Assembly (NCBI GenBank): GCA_000720375.1
Contig: JOAA01000019.1
Span: forward strand, 1-64,000
Origin: Rhodococcus rhodnii
GTDB taxonomy: Bacteria; Actinomycetota; Actinomycetes; Mycobacteriales; Pseudonocardiaceae
Direction: 5' to 3'
DNA: 64,000 nucleotides
In this document: piece by piece, positions 17,930 through 27,320 of the stretch
How the letters are laid out: each line of letters starts with the position of its first letter
Position numbering within the stretch: position 1 is the first letter of the stretch
Translations under genes and position numbers: made by a program
Notes under the pieces: generated by a model
What the model was told of the DNA's origin: nothing
The model's input: the letters and a program-made list of their open reading frames with translations, nothing else
Database searches by the model: none

Positions 17930-18652
17930 TCAGACCGCGGCGGCCTCGTCGGCGAGCAGGTTACGGGTACGAGCCGGGTCCACCGGGATACCGGGGCCCA
18001 TCGTCGTGGTGAAGGTGACCTTCTTCAGGTACTTGCCCTTGGCCGAAGACGGCTTGGCCCGCAGGATCTCGTCCAGCGCGGCCGCGTAGTTCTCGACCAG
18101 CTTCTCGTTGTCGAACGAGGTCTTGCCGATCACCAGGTGCAGGTTGGCCTGCTTGTCGACGCGGAAGTTGATCTTTCCGCCCTTGATGTCGGCGACGGCC
18201 TTGGCCACGGCGGGCGTGACGGTACCGGTCTTCGGGTTCGGCATCAGGCCACGCGGGCCGAGGATCCGGGCGATCCGGCCGACCTTGGCCATCTGGTCCG
18301 GGGTGGCGATCGCGGCGTCGAAGTCGAGCCAGCCACCCTGGATGCGCTCGATCAGGTCCTCGGCGCCGACCGCGTCGGCTCCGGCGGCCTCGGCCTCAGC
18401 GGCCTTGTCGCCGGTGGCGAACACGATGACCCGGGCGGTCTTACCGGTTCCGTGCGGCAGGTTCACGGTGCCGCGGACCATCTGGTCGGCCTTGCGGGGG
18501 TCGACGCCCAGCCGGATCGCGACCTCGACGGTCGCGTCCATCTTCACCTTGGAGGTCTCCTTGGCGAGCTTGGCGGCCTCGAGCGGCGAGTACAGCCGCT
18601 CCTTGTCCACCAGCTCGCTGGCCTGACGGTAGGCCTTGCTGCGCTTTGCCAT
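17930..18652 (-). CDS. rplA: 50S ribosomal protein L1
   Basis: 240 residues, standard length. Starts [20 protein letters not shown]; contains the L1 signature near '[20 protein letters not shown]' and '[19 protein letters not shown]'. Two-domain protein of the 50S L1 stalk involved in E-site tRNA release, and an RNA-binding autoregulator of its own operon in other bacteria. It follows rplK by 95 bp on the same strand and ends just before a strong terminator. Confidence 0.97.
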   Translation of the reverse strand: MAKRSKAYRQASELVDKERLYSPLEAAKLAKETSKVKMDATVEVAIRLGVDPRKADQMVRGTVNLPHGTGKTARVIVFATGDKAAEAEAAGADAVGAEDLIERIQGGWLDFDAAIATPDQMAKVGRIARILGPRGLMPNPKTGTVTPAVAKAVADIKGGKINFRVDKQANLHLVIGKTSFDNEKLVENYAAALDEILRAKPSSAKGKYLKKVTFTTTMGPGIPVDPARTRNLLADEAAAV

Positions 18653-18747
18653 CTGTTTTCCTCACTAACAGTTGTGGTCGCGGGCCGCGCGAGGCCCTCC
18701 CACATGTCTTGCGAAAAGTTCTTATTCGACCGTGACGCCTGGTCGGC

Positions 18748-19179
18748 TTATTCGACCGTGATGCCCATCGAGCGGGCGGTGCCCGCGATGATCTTGGCTG
18801 CCTGGTCGATGTCGTTGGCGTTGAGGTCGGCCTGCTTCTGCTGGGCGATCTCCTTCACCTGGTCCCAGGTCACCTTGGCGACCTTGGTCCGGTGCGGCTC
18901 GCCGCTGCCCTTCTCCACACCGGCGGCCTTCAGCAGCAGCTTCGCGGCCGGCGGGGTCTTGAGCTTGAAGTCGAACGAGCGGTCTTCGTACACGGAGATC
19001 TCGACCGGCACCACGGTGCCACGCTGCGACTCGGTCGCGGCGTTGTAGGCCTTGCAGAACTCCATGATGTTGACGCCGTGCTGACCGAGCGCCGGGCCGA
19101 CCGGCGGTGCCGGGTTGGCCTGGCCGGCCGTGATCTGCAGCTTGATGATCGCTGCAAGCTTCTTCTTCTTGGGTGGCAT
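18748..19179 (-). CDS. rplK: 50S ribosomal protein L11
   Basis: 143 residues. N-terminal '[20 protein letters not shown]' with the Pro pair that contacts thiostrepton-class antibiotics, and a C-terminal rRNA-binding domain ending '[14 protein letters not shown]'. Part of the GTPase-associated centre. Order nusG-rplK-rplA is the conserved bacterial one. Confidence 0.97.
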   Translation of the reverse strand: MPPKKKKLAAIIKLQITAGQANPAPPVGPALGQHGVNIMEFCKAYNAATESQRGTVVPVEISVYEDRSFDFKLKTPPAAKLLLKAAGVEKGSGEPHRTKVAKVTWDQVKEIAQQKQADLNANDIDQAAKIIAGTARSMGITVE

Positions 19180-19261
19180 TCTCGTATTCCTGTTTCCTGC
19201 GTGGGTCCGCGCGGCGAACCTGCCGTGCCGCCGCGTGGCCGGCCGGCCTTACACAGGCCGG

Positions 19262-20029
19262 TCAGATCTTGGAGACCTGGCTGAACGACAGCTCGACCGG
19301 GGTCTCCCGACCGAAGATCGACACCAGGACCTTGAGCTTCTGCGCGTCCGCGTTGACCTCGTTGATGGTCGCGGGGAGCGTGGCGAACGGGCCGTCCATA
19401 ACTGTAACCGACTCGCCGACCTCGAAATCGACCTCGACGGCCGGCTTGGCCGCGGCGGCTGCGGGCTTGCCCGCGGCCGGCTTGGTCTGCTCGACCTGCG
19501 GCAGCAGGAACTTCGCCACCTCGTCGATGGTCAGCGGGGACGGCTTGGAGGTCGCGCCGACGAACCCGGTGACACCCGGGGTGTTGCGCACCGCGCTCCA
19601 CGACGGGTCGTTGAGGTCCATCCGGACCAGGATGTAGCCGGGCAGCACCTTGCGCTGCACCTGCTTGCGCTGGCCGTTCTTGATCTCGGTGACCTCTTCG
19701 GTCGGCACCTCGACCTGGAAGATGTAGTCCTCCATGTCGAGGGTCTGGATCCGGGTCTCGAGGTTGGTCTTGACCTTGTTCTCGTAGCCCGCGTAGGAGT
19801 GGATCACGTACCAGTCGCCCGGCGCGCGGCGCAGCGCCTCGCGCAGCTCGGCCACCGGGTCCTCGTCCTCGGAGACCGCCTCTTCGGCGGCGGCCGGCTC
19901 TTCGGCAGCGTCGACGTCCTCGTCGGTCTCCGCCTGGTCGAGGAGCTCCTCGTCCTGAGTGGCGACGACCTCGTCGTCGGCCGGACTGGTCAGCCCCTGG
20001 CCGCCAGCGGCGCCGTTCTCGGAGGTCAC
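19262..20029 (-). CDS. nusG: Transcription termination/antitermination factor NusG
   Basis: 255 residues from GTG 20029. An acidic, Ala/Glu/Asp-rich extension (about 1-66) typical of actinobacteria precedes the NGN domain (about 70-180, [20 protein letters not shown]) and the KOW domain (about 200-255, [18 protein letters not shown]). An Ala/Lys/Pro linker joins the two. It binds RNA polymerase and couples it to the ribosome or Rho. It lies directly after secE in the usual order. Confidence 0.96.
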   Translation of the reverse strand: MTSENGAAGGQGLTSPADDEVVATQDEELLDQAETDEDVDAAEEPAAAEEAVSEDEDPVAELREALRRAPGDWYVIHSYAGYENKVKTNLETRIQTLDMEDYIFQVEVPTEEVTEIKNGQRKQVQRKVLPGYILVRMDLNDPSWSAVRNTPGVTGFVGATSKPSPLTIDEVAKFLLPQVEQTKPAAGKPAAAAAKPAVEVDFEVGESVTVMDGPFATLPATINEVNADAQKLKVLVSIFGRETPVELSFSQVSKI

Positions 20030-20071
20030 TGTGATCTCGCTTCCTATCTCTACATCTCGCGTGCGGCTTGC

Positions 20072-20488
20072 TTACCCGAAGATGGCCTGCACGCCCCTGC
20101 CGATACCCAGGTCGAGCCCGGCGATGATGGCCACCATCACGGCGAGGAAGACCAGGACGACCGCGGTGTAGGTGATCATCTGCTTGCGCGTCGGCCAGAT
20201 GACCTTGCGCAGCTCGGCGACCACCTCTTTGAGGAACCGGAAAAGCCGCGAGAACATGCCCGCGCGCTTTTCCTTGCCGTCGCGCGTCGGGGTGGCACGA
20301 CCCTTCTTGCCCTCGGCCTCGGTCTCCGCCGCGGGCTTGCCCTTCGGCTTGGCCTTGGCGGCCGGAGCGGCGTCCTTGCGCGCGGCGGGACGCGCCGACG
20401 CACGGCGCTCACGCCGCGCAGCGGCGGTGACCGGACGGGACTGAGGCTTCTGGTCCTCTTCCCGCTCCTTGCCCGGCTCCTCGCTCAC
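20072..20488 (-). CDS. secE: Preprotein translocase subunit SecE
   Basis: 138 residues from GTG 20488. Long hydrophilic, Lys/Arg/Ala-rich N-terminus (about 1-75) as in other high-GC actinobacteria, then the conserved SecE core 'FLKEVVAELRKVIWPTRKQM' and one membrane helix (about 107-128). It clamps SecY in the Sec translocon. The 38-bp distance to tRNA-Trp suggests cotranscription with that tRNA. Confidence 0.95.
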   Translation of the reverse strand: MSEEPGKEREEDQKPQSRPVTAAARRERRASARPAARKDAAPAAKAKPKGKPAAETEAEGKKGRATPTRDGKEKRAGMFSRLFRFLKEVVAELRKVIWPTRKQMITYTAVVLVFLAVMVAIIAGLDLGIGRGVQAIFG

Positions 20489-20525
20489 GCCAGTTCCTCC
20501 GCTCGCCAGCCTTGTCCTTGCGTTG

Positions 20526-20598
<73 letters not shown>

Positions 20599-20779
20599 CT
20601 GTGTGGCCCTCGAACCACTGAGGTGGACGAGACTCACTGTCCCCACTCTGTCAGGTCTGACCGCGTGGGGCAAAGTGACTTTCGTTCCGAGTTCGAAAGT
20701 GTACGGCAAGGCCCGAGCGGCCATGAAATCGCGGTCACCCCAAGGGCCGTCCACCTGGCGGATCTGCGACGATGCAGCC

Positions 20780-21982
20780 ATGTCAGCACGCGTTTCGGCC
20801 AGGATCGGCGGCATCAGCGAATCGGCGACCCTCGCGGTCGACGCCAAGGCGAAGGCGCTCAAGGCGGCGGGCCGTCCGGTGATCGGGTTCGGCGCGGGCG
20901 AGCCGGACTTCCCGACGCCCGAGCCGATCGTGCAGGCGGCCGTCGAGGCCGCCGCTGACCCCCGCAACCACCGCTACACGCCCGCCGCGGGCCTGCCTGA
21001 ACTGCGGGAGGCGATCGCGGCGAAGACCAAGCGCGACAGCGGCTACGACGTGGACGCGAGCCAGGTGATCGTCACCAACGGCGGCAAGCACGCGGTCTAC
21101 CAGACCTGCGCGACCTTGCTCGACCCCGGCGACGAGGTGATCCTGCCCGCGCCGTACTGGACCACGTACCCGGAGGCGATCACGCTGGCGGGCGGCGTGG
21201 CGGTGCCGGTCGTGACCGACGAGACGCAGGACTACCTGGTCACGGTCGAGCAGCTGGAAGCGGCTCGCACGCCGCGGACCAAGGCGCTGATGTTCGTCTC
21301 GCCGTCCAACCCGACCGGCGCGGTGTACCCGCGTGAGCAGGTCGAGGCGATCGGCCGGTGGGCGGTCGAGAACGGCATCTGGGTGATCACCGACGAGATC
21401 TACGAGCACCTGGTCTACGACGGCGCCACGGCCGAGTCCATGCCGGTCGTCGTGCCGGAACTGGCCGACACGTGCGTGATCATCAACGGCGTCGCCAAGA
21501 CGTACGCGATGACCGGCTGGCGGGTCGGCTGGATGATCAGCCCCAAGGACGTCACGAAGGCCGCGGCGAACCTGCAGTCCCATCTGTCGTCGAACGTGGC
21601 GAACGTGTCCCAGCGGGCCGCCCTGGCGGCCGTTTCGGGTCCGCTGGACGCCGTGCGGGAGATGCACGAGGCCTTCGACCGGCGGCGCCGGACGATCGTG
21701 GACATGCTCTCGGCGATCCCCGGCGTCGAGGTGCCGACGCCGAAGGGCGCGTTCTACGTGTACCCGTCGGTGAAGGCGTTGCTGGGCAAGGAGATCCGCG
21801 GCGTCCGGCCGCAGTCCAGCAATGAGCTGGCCGCGTTGATCCTCGAACACGCCGAGGTCGCCGTGGTGCCCGGTGAGGCGTTCGGCACCCCCGGCTACTT
21901 CCGGCTGTCGTACGCGCTGGGCGACGCGGACCTCGCGACCGGCCTGACCCGGATGGGCGACCTGCTGCGCGAAGCCAGGTAA
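20780..21982 (+). CDS. aspC: Pyridoxal-phosphate aminotransferase, aspartate aminotransferase type (class I)
   Basis: 400 residues from ATG 20780 ([20 protein letters not shown]); the open frame before it crosses the tRNA side and is not coding. PLP-binding Lys240 in [15 protein letters not shown], substrate Arg near 'YFRLSYALG', and '[16 protein letters not shown]' mark subgroup I-gamma aspartate aminotransferases. It exchanges amino groups between aspartate and 2-oxoglutarate. Located in the secE region as in Streptomyces and Mycobacterium. Prephenate aminotransferase activity is a possible alternative for this subgroup. Confidence 0.88.
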   Translation: MSARVSARIGGISESATLAVDAKAKALKAAGRPVIGFGAGEPDFPTPEPIVQAAVEAAADPRNHRYTPAAGLPELREAIAAKTKRDSGYDVDASQVIVTNGGKHAVYQTCATLLDPGDEVILPAPYWTTYPEAITLAGGVAVPVVTDETQDYLVTVEQLEAARTPRTKALMFVSPSNPTGAVYPREQVEAIGRWAVENGIWVITDEIYEHLVYDGATAESMPVVVPELADTCVIINGVAKTYAMTGWRVGWMISPKDVTKAAANLQSHLSSNVANVSQRAALAAVSGPLDAVREMHEAFDRRRRTIVDMLSAIPGVEVPTPKGAFYVYPSVKALLGKEIRGVRPQSSNELAALILEHAEVAVVPGEAFGTPGYFRLSYALGDADLATGLTRMGDLLREAR

Positions 21983-21984
21983 AA

Positions 21985-22032
21985 CCTCGTGAGTGTTTAG
22001 TCCGGTTCTAACCGGACTAAACACTCACGAGG
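21985..22032. repeat. Perfect 23-bp-arm palindrome, bidirectional terminator and stop-codon donor
   Basis: Arms 21985-22007 and 22010-22032 are exact inverted copies around a 2-base centre; the inner part is TTTAGTCCGGTT/AACCGGACTAAA. It lies between convergent genes and begins two bases after the aminotransferase stop. The stop codon of the leftward gene (TAG, 22017-22019) is inside the palindrome. A diverged copy interrupts the nuo operon at 55109-55150. Confidence 0.85.
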
Positions 22033-23234
22033 GCTTTCAGGACTTTGTCGATCTCCTCTGGGGTGTTCAGGATCGACGTCCCGATCCGCAGGTGCTGGGT
22101 GGCGTACGGCGCCACGGTGATCTGAATTCCCTTGGCGCCCAGGCGTTTCACGACCTCATCCCGCGGCAGGCGGCCGAAGTCGAAGCACGCGACGCCTGCT
22201 GAAACCGCAGGATCCGCGGGCGTGTGCATAGTCACACCAGGGATCTTCGCCAGCCCGTCCTTGACCTGTGTTTGCAGCTCGGAGATCCGCGCGGCCACCT
22301 TGGCACGTCCCAACCGCTGATGGAAGTTCACGGCCTCAGGCAGCGCGAACAGGTGCTCGTACGCGACAAACCCGCCGGGGCCGAGGTTGGAAGTCGGAGT
22401 CCGTGGATCGAACGACGGCACGGTCGGGACGAAATGCTGGATGGCGTCCGGTTTCACCCAGATGATCCCGGTGCCGCGCGGCCCGAACAGCCACTTGTGC
22501 GTTCCGGCAACGAAAACGTCCACGCCGGTCAGCGCAGGGTCGTCGTTGACCGCCGCCAAGCCGTGCACGCCGTCAACGACCAGCAGACAGCGGTCCTGCT
22601 CCGCCCTGCCCCGGTTGGCCTCGGCCACCACGGCCGCGAGCTCGCGAAGAGGCGTGCGGACACCGGTACTCGACTGCACCCAGGTCACGCCGACCGCGCG
22701 GGTCCGTGGGGTGATGTCGGAGCGAAGCCGGGAGGCCATTTCGTCCACTGTGGTCTTCGCGGAGTCGGCGAACATGCTCACAGTTCGCAGCTGCGCCCCG
22801 GCGCGGTCGGCGGCCAGCTGCGCGGACTGCCGCATCGCGTAGTGATCCTGTTCGTGCACAACGATTTCCTGGCCGGGCCGCAGCTTGAGCCCGGCGAACG
22901 CGATGCCGAGACCGGTCGTGGTGTTGGGCACGAACGCGATGTCGTCGCCCTTGCCGCCGATGTAGCCCGCGATCGACGCCGCCACGTCACCGGACAGCGT
23001 GCCGTGGATGGCTTCGTAGGAGTTCTCGTCCAGCAATCGGCTGAAGTACTCGATCCGGGCGCGCACCGGGCGCGGATGTGAGGCCAGGTAGAAGTGGGCG
23101 AAGTTGATCAGTTTCGGATCGGTGCGGAACTGGCTGCGCACAGCCTCCCAGCCGGAAGCCGATGCGGACGAGCCAGATACCGCCAGACTGCCGGCCACAA
23201 GACCGGTGCCGAGCAACAGCTGACGTCGGTTCAT
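22017..23234 (-). CDS. Exported class-V aminotransferase-fold PLP enzyme (isopenicillin N epimerase/cysteine desulfurase-like)
   Basis: 405 residues from ATG 23234. N-terminus MNRRQLLLGTGLVAGSLAVS is a Tat-like signal (RR-x-LLL) ending near SSASASG, so the enzyme is probably exported folded with its PLP. Fold-type I features: 'FVPNTTTGLGIAFAGL' for phosphate binding, 'VDGVHG' Asp for the PLP pyridine N, and the Schiff-base Lys in VFVAGTHKWLFGPRGTG. Closest in pattern to the isopenicillin N epimerase-like branch; the real substrate is unknown. The last codons and stop come from a repeat palindrome. Confidence 0.8.
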   Translation of the reverse strand: MNRRQLLLGTGLVAGSLAVSGSSASASGWEAVRSQFRTDPKLINFAHFYLASHPRPVRARIEYFSRLLDENSYEAIHGTLSGDVAASIAGYIGGKGDDIAFVPNTTTGLGIAFAGLKLRPGQEIVVHEQDHYAMRQSAQLAADRAGAQLRTVSMFADSAKTTVDEMASRLRSDITPRTRAVGVTWVQSSTGVRTPLRELAAVVAEANRGRAEQDRCLLVVDGVHGLAAVNDDPALTGVDVFVAGTHKWLFGPRGTGIIWVKPDAIQHFVPTVPSFDPRTPTSNLGPGGFVAYEHLFALPEAVNFHQRLGRAKVAARISELQTQVKDGLAKIPGVTMHTPADPAVSAGVACFDFGRLPRDEVVKRLGAKGIQITVAPYATQHLRIGTSILNTPEEIDKVLKALVSV

Positions 23235-23253
23235 AACCCCCGAGTCAAGCTGG

Positions 23254-23658
23254 TTACGACAGGCGCAGCAACGCCTGTGCCTTGCCGAGCACGGTCTTGC
23301 CTTCGAACTTGGCGGTGATGTCGATCTTGGCGGTGCCGTCCTCGTTGATCGCACGGACCTTGCCGGAGAGCTCGACCGTGGCGCCCTTGTCGTCGTTGGG
23401 AACCACGACGGGACGGGTGAAGCGCACGCCGTACTGGAGGATCTTGCCGGGGTCGCCGACCCATTGGGTGACCAGACGGCCGGCCAGCGCCATGGTGAGC
23501 ATGCCGTGCGCGATCACGTCCGGCAGGCCGACTTCCTTGGCGAACGGCTCGTTCCAGTGGATCGGGTTGAAGTCCAGCGCGGCGCCCGCGTAGCGCACCA
23601 GGTCCTTACGGGTGACCTGGACGGACAGCGGGGGCAGCTCGTCGCCGACGGCGGTCAT
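23254..23658 (-). CDS. hadB: MaoC-like (R)-hydratase subunit, HadB type
   Basis: 134 residues, single hot-dog fold with the hydratase-2 motif: Asp29 and His34 in ALDFNPIHWNEPFAKEVGLP, followed by IAHGML. This is the catalytic half of the (3R)-hydroxyacyl-ACP dehydratase that in mycobacteria acts in FAS-II. Its ATG overlaps the hadA stop (ATGA at 23658-23655), as expected for a heterodimer. The order rpmG-hadA-hadB matches M. tuberculosis (Rv0634-Rv0636), though a hadC gene is absent here. Confidence 0.85.
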   Translation of the reverse strand: MTAVGDELPPLSVQVTRKDLVRYAGAALDFNPIHWNEPFAKEVGLPDVIAHGMLTMALAGRLVTQWVGDPGKILQYGVRFTRPVVVPNDDKGATVELSGKVRAINEDGTAKIDITAKFEGKTVLGKAQALLRLS

Positions 23659-24125
23659 ACGGCCACCACCTCTTCGGGCTTCTCGGCGTCGCGCACCACG
23701 AGTTGGGCGTGCGACACGACCACGATGGTGTCGTCGGCGTCGAGGATGTCGGCGCGCATGTCGATGAAGTCGTTGCCCGCGCGGTACATGATGTTCTCGA
23801 TGTGGACCACGACCCGCAGCTGGTCACCGGCGTGCACCTGGCGGTGGTAGTCGAACTTCTGGTCCCCGTGCACCATGCGGCCGTAGTCCAGCCCCAGGTC
23901 CGGGTCCTCGATCACGACGTTGATCGCGGCCAGGTTGATGATGGTGAGGAAGGTCGGCGGGGTGACGACATCCGGATACCCGGCGGCCTGTGCGGCAGCC
24001 GGGTCGGAGTACAGCGGGTTGTCATCACCGATCGCTTCGGCGAACTCTCGGATCTTGGCCCTGCTCACCTCGTAGACGGGCGAGGCGGGGTACGTGCGTC
24101 CGATGAAGGAAGGATCGAGAGCCAT
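23655..24125 (-). CDS. hadA: FAS1-like dehydratase/HadA-type stabilising subunit
   Basis: 156 residues of the N-terminal MaoC-dehydratase family: MALDPSFIGRTYPASPVYEV, AIGDDNPLYSDPAAAQAAGY, VTPPTFLTI. The catalytic His of the hydratase motif is replaced (DDNPLY), as in HadA, which shapes the substrate channel rather than catalysing. It begins 11 bp after the rpmG stop on the same strand. Whether the host makes mycolic acids cannot be told from this window; the pair may serve other long-chain synthesis. Confidence 0.83.
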   Translation of the reverse strand: MALDPSFIGRTYPASPVYEVSRAKIREFAEAIGDDNPLYSDPAAAQAAGYPDVVTPPTFLTIINLAAINVVIEDPDLGLDYGRMVHGDQKFDYHRQVHAGDQLRVVVHIENIMYRAGNDFIDMRADILDADDTIVVVSHAQLVVRDAEKPEEVVAV

Positions 24126-24136
24126 GAGGGACTAGC

Positions 24137-24301
24137 TCAGCGGGTTTCCTTGTGCGCCCGGTGGGTGCCGCAGTTCGGGCAGAACTTCTTCAGCTCGATG
24201 CGGTCCGGGTCGTTGCGCCGGTTCTTCTTGGTGATGTAGTTGCGGTGCTTGCACACCTCGCACGCGAGCGTGATCTTCGGTCGCACGTCAGTGGCAGCCA
24301 C
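24137..24301 (-). CDS. rpmG: 50S ribosomal protein L33
   Basis: 54 residues from GTG 24301, with AGGAAGG ten bases upstream. Reads [20 protein letters not shown] and continues with [14 protein letters not shown]. Two Cys pairs (Cys14/Cys17 and Cys41/Cys44) form a zinc ribbon, so this is the Zn-binding form. It heads the hadAB genes, as in mycobacteria. Confidence 0.95.
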   Translation of the reverse strand: MAATDVRPKITLACEVCKHRNYITKKNRRNDPDRIELKKFCPNCGTHRAHKETR

Positions 24302-24351
24302 AGCAGTACCTTCCTAAAGCGATAAGTTTCATTCACCCCGCTGACGGGGGT

Positions 24352-24398
24352 CCAGGGGGCGGAGCCCCCTGGGCGGGGTCTGGGGGCAGCGCCCCCAG
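24352..24398. terminator. Twin GC hairpins between tRNA-Met and rpmG
   Basis: Two adjacent perfect hairpins: CCAGGGGGC/GCCCCCTGG (24352-24360 with 24364-24372) and CTGGGGGC/GCCCCCAG (24380-24387 with 24391-24398), each with a 3-base loop. They lie behind the leftward tRNA pair and ahead of rpmG and probably terminate the tRNA transcript. No T-run. Confidence 0.6.
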
Positions 24399-24455
24399 TG
24401 TAATGCGGAGCGATGAAGGCTCGCGCTTTCTGCGAGCACACCTCTCCCAATCGCG

Positions 24456-24528
24456 TAGCGGTGGCCGGACTTGAACCGGCGACACAACGATTATGAGCCG
24501 TTTGCTCTACCACCTGAGCTACACCGCC
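24456..24528 (-). tRNA. tRNA-Met (CAT), elongator type
   Basis: 73 nt: acceptor GGCGGTG/CACCGCT (first pair G-T), D arm GTAGCTCAGGTGGTAGAGC, anticodon loop CTCATAA (CAT), T arm GCCGGTTCAAGTCCGGC, discriminator A. The paired acceptor start and lack of three GC pairs at the anticodon stem base argue for the elongator rather than initiator form. Confidence 0.93.
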
Positions 24529-24577
24529 ACATGGATCAAGCCGCGATGCCACGTGGACATCACGGCTAGGCCCACAG

Positions 24578-24650
24578 AGCCCCAATACGGAATCGAACCG
24601 TAGACCTTCTCCTTACCATGGAGACGCTCTACCGACTGAGCTATTGGGGC
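24578..24650 (-). tRNA. tRNA-Thr (GGT)
   Basis: 73 nt: acceptor GCCCCAA/TTGGGGC, D arm GCTCAGTCGGTAGAGC, anticodon stem TCTCC/GGAGA with loop ATGGTAA (GGT), T-loop GGTTCGATTCC, discriminator T. 49 bp upstream of tRNA-Met on the same strand. Confidence 0.96.
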
Positions 24651-24713
24651 GTGCTCTTGGAGCGAGATGAACTCTACACAACCCGCTCCAGGGATTAAAA
24701 CCGGGGTCCCCTG

Positions 24714-27320
24714 CTAGGACAACAACGTGAGCACGGTCTCGTCCAGCCGACCGGACGTCTTGGTCGTCCGAGCCTGCAACCAGGCCTCCAGCCTGCTCTC
24801 CGACAGCGGCCGCGAGATCAGATAGCCCTGGATGACGTCGCAGCCCATCGCGGACAGCTGGTCGCGTGCCACGTCCTCCTCGACGCCCTCGGCGACCACG
24901 GACAGACCCAGTGAGTGACCGAGCTCGACGATCGAGCGCACCACCGCGAGGTCGGACAGGTCCGTACCCATACCGAACACGAAGCTCTTGTCGATCTTGA
25001 CCTCGTCCACCGGCAGCTGCCGCAGGTACGCCAGCGAGCTGTAGCCGGTGCCGAAGTCGTCGACCGCGAGGATCACGCCGAGCGCGTGCAGCCTGCGCAG
25101 CACCGGCAGCGCCTTCTGCGGGTCGGCCATCACGCCGGACTCGGTCAGTTCCAGGGTCAGCAGCTCGGCCGGGACGCCGTAGCGGGTCAACAGATCCGAG
25201 ACCTGCTCGGGGAAGTCCTGCTCGGCCAGGCTGCGCACGGAGATGTTGACCGCGGCCGAGATCCGCAGGCCCTTGTCCAGCCACTTGCGGACCTTGGTCA
25301 GCGCCTGCTCCATCACGAACCCGGTGAGCGCGCCGACCAGGCCGGCGGCCTCGATGGCGGGCACGAACTCGTCCGGGTCGAGGTTGCCGTACTCCGGATG
25401 TGTCCAGCGCACCAACGCTTCGACGCCGAGCACGTTGCGGCTGGGCAGCGCGACCTTGGGCTGGTAGTGCACCTTGACCTGGCCGGTCTCGACCGCGTGG
25501 CGGAACTGGGTGACCAGCTGGAACCGGCGCAGGAAGATCTGACCCATGCTCGGCATGTACGCGCGGACCGGCTCGCCGCCCGCCTTCGCGGCGCGTACGG
25601 CCACGTCAGCGTGCTGCAGCAAGGTGTCCACGTCGATGACCGTCTGCTCGTCTTCCATCGAGGCGGAGACATAACCGACAACGGCGCCCGCGTCGAGCGT
25701 GAGGCGTTCCACGACGTAAGGCGCGATCAGCATGTCCCGCAGGCGTTCCGCGATGGCGTGCATCTCGTCGATCGGACGGCTGCGCAGCAGGGCCGCGAAG
25801 CCCATGCCCTCCAGCCTGGCGATCATGCTCTCCGGGCCGAGGGTGTCACGGATCCGGCGCGCCGCCGCGGAGACCATACGGTCGCCCCAGGCGTAACCCA
25901 GCGCGTCGCTGACCGTGGACAGCACGTCGAGGTCGACCCGGATGACCATGGCCTGCGGGTCCGAGCGCAACGCCTCGGTCGCGGCCTGCCGGAATCCCGG
26001 CCGGTTGAGCAGGCCGGTCAGCGGATCGTGGTACGCGTCGTGGCGCAGCCTGGACAGCAGCCTGCGGTTGTCCAACGCGGTCGCGAGGTGACTGGCCATC
26101 GTGCCGATCAAGCGCATGTCGGCCGTACCGAAGCCACGCCAACGGCTCTGCCGGTCGTGCGCTTCGACAACGCCGAGCAGGTGGCTCGCGCTCCGCAATG
26201 GGACAACAAGCGCTTCCGTCGCGTCCCTACGCAGCAAGGACTGACGGATCTCCGGCATGGCGTCGATCCGACGGAAGTGCCGTACGTGCGAGCCAGGCAG
26301 ACGCAGCAACGGGTCGCCCTTGGAGCCCGTCGCGTCGCCGGCGTTCAGTTCCTGCGGCAAGTCCGTACCCGCGACGATGGTTCGCATCGGCGCTTGCGGA
26401 TCGAACCTGATGTGCAGCACGACTCTGGTCGCGGATAGCTGGTCCTTGATCCGTTCGGCGATCGCGTGCCATTCGTCGTTGGCGACACCCGCGGCGATGT
26501 CGTCCAGGCCGGACGCCGGTTTGGCGGCGGCTTGCTGGCCCGAGCGCGCGACGATCAAGCTGACCTGGGACAGCGCCTCAAGATCACGTTGGTCGCGAAG
26601 CAGGCCGGAGTAGGCGACGTACAGCGCGCCGAACCCGGACAGCGCGAGCAGGATCAGCGGCCACCCGCCCTCTTCCTGCACGGTCACGACGTAGCCGACG
26701 ACGCCGACCGCGGAGTTGACCATGCCGAGCACGAGCGTGCGGCCGACCAGCAGGATGCCCGCGGAAAGCCGCATCCGCCTGCCGAGGACGTGCACCGTGA
26801 CCAGGCCGAGCAGCGTGCTCGAGACCGGCGCGGCGAACGCGCCGACGAACGCGCCCGCCCAGCTGGGGCCGACGCCGTCGAGCCCGAGGTGGAAGGCGTG
26901 CAATACGGCGAACGCGGTGCTGATTTCGATCACCAGCACGCCCGCGTTGTAGAGCACACGGTCGTGCACGCCACGGATAAGCAGTGTGCTGACGCCCGCG
27001 ACGACGTGCGCGAGCAGCACAAGTTCGAAGGGCGCGACGAACAGGCCGATGGCTAGCGGGATCTCGGTGAACGAGATCGACCAGCTCACGCCACTGCGTA
27101 CGTCGACGTTGATGGCGAGCTGTTCGGCTACCAGGAAGCCGACGACCAGCAACAACCCGGTCCAGATGTGGCCGGTGTTGTAGTCGGTCGGCGGGAGCCA
27201 CCACGAGACAAGCAGGGCTCCGAGCAAACCGAGGATGACAACGCTGACAGAGTAGAAACGGAAACGACGGACAAGCGGGGTCTCATCTACCGGCTCCACG
27301 GCATCCGGTCGCTCCGCCAT
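24714..27320 (-). CDS. Membrane GAF-GGDEF-EAL protein: likely c-di-GMP phosphodiesterase with a degenerate cyclase domain
   Basis: 868 residues from ATG 27320 (GAGGAGG just upstream; earlier in-frame starts lack one). Eight or so membrane segments (about 20-245), a GAF-like domain (about 275-420), GGDEF domain (about 425-590) and EAL domain (about 600-850). The cyclase signature is EGMGF (504-508), so it cannot be a normal diguanylate cyclase. The EAL set is complete: Glu634 (VEALVRW), Asn692, Glu724, Asp754-Asp755 (VDDFGTGYSSL), Lys775 and Glu811. It should hydrolyse c-di-GMP, with the dead GGDEF perhaps acting as a GTP or dimer sensor. Confidence 0.9.
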   Translation of the reverse strand: MAERPDAVEPVDETPLVRRFRFYSVSVVILGLLGALLVSWWLPPTDYNTGHIWTGLLLVVGFLVAEQLAINVDVRSGVSWSISFTEIPLAIGLFVAPFELVLLAHVVAGVSTLLIRGVHDRVLYNAGVLVIEISTAFAVLHAFHLGLDGVGPSWAGAFVGAFAAPVSSTLLGLVTVHVLGRRMRLSAGILLVGRTLVLGMVNSAVGVVGYVVTVQEEGGWPLILLALSGFGALYVAYSGLLRDQRDLEALSQVSLIVARSGQQAAAKPASGLDDIAAGVANDEWHAIAERIKDQLSATRVVLHIRFDPQAPMRTIVAGTDLPQELNAGDATGSKGDPLLRLPGSHVRHFRRIDAMPEIRQSLLRRDATEALVVPLRSASHLLGVVEAHDRQSRWRGFGTADMRLIGTMASHLATALDNRRLLSRLRHDAYHDPLTGLLNRPGFRQAATEALRSDPQAMVIRVDLDVLSTVSDALGYAWGDRMVSAAARRIRDTLGPESMIARLEGMGFAALLRSRPIDEMHAIAERLRDMLIAPYVVERLTLDAGAVVGYVSASMEDEQTVIDVDTLLQHADVAVRAAKAGGEPVRAYMPSMGQIFLRRFQLVTQFRHAVETGQVKVHYQPKVALPSRNVLGVEALVRWTHPEYGNLDPDEFVPAIEAAGLVGALTGFVMEQALTKVRKWLDKGLRISAAVNISVRSLAEQDFPEQVSDLLTRYGVPAELLTLELTESGVMADPQKALPVLRRLHALGVILAVDDFGTGYSSLAYLRQLPVDEVKIDKSFVFGMGTDLSDLAVVRSIVELGHSLGLSVVAEGVEEDVARDQLSAMGCDVIQGYLISRPLSESRLEAWLQARTTKTSGRLDETVLTLLS

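Noticed and set aside
24340..24400. Possible CRISPR-like or tandem array of GGGGGC words
   Set aside because: The words form two simple hairpins with 3-base loops, not direct repeats with spacers; best read as terminators.
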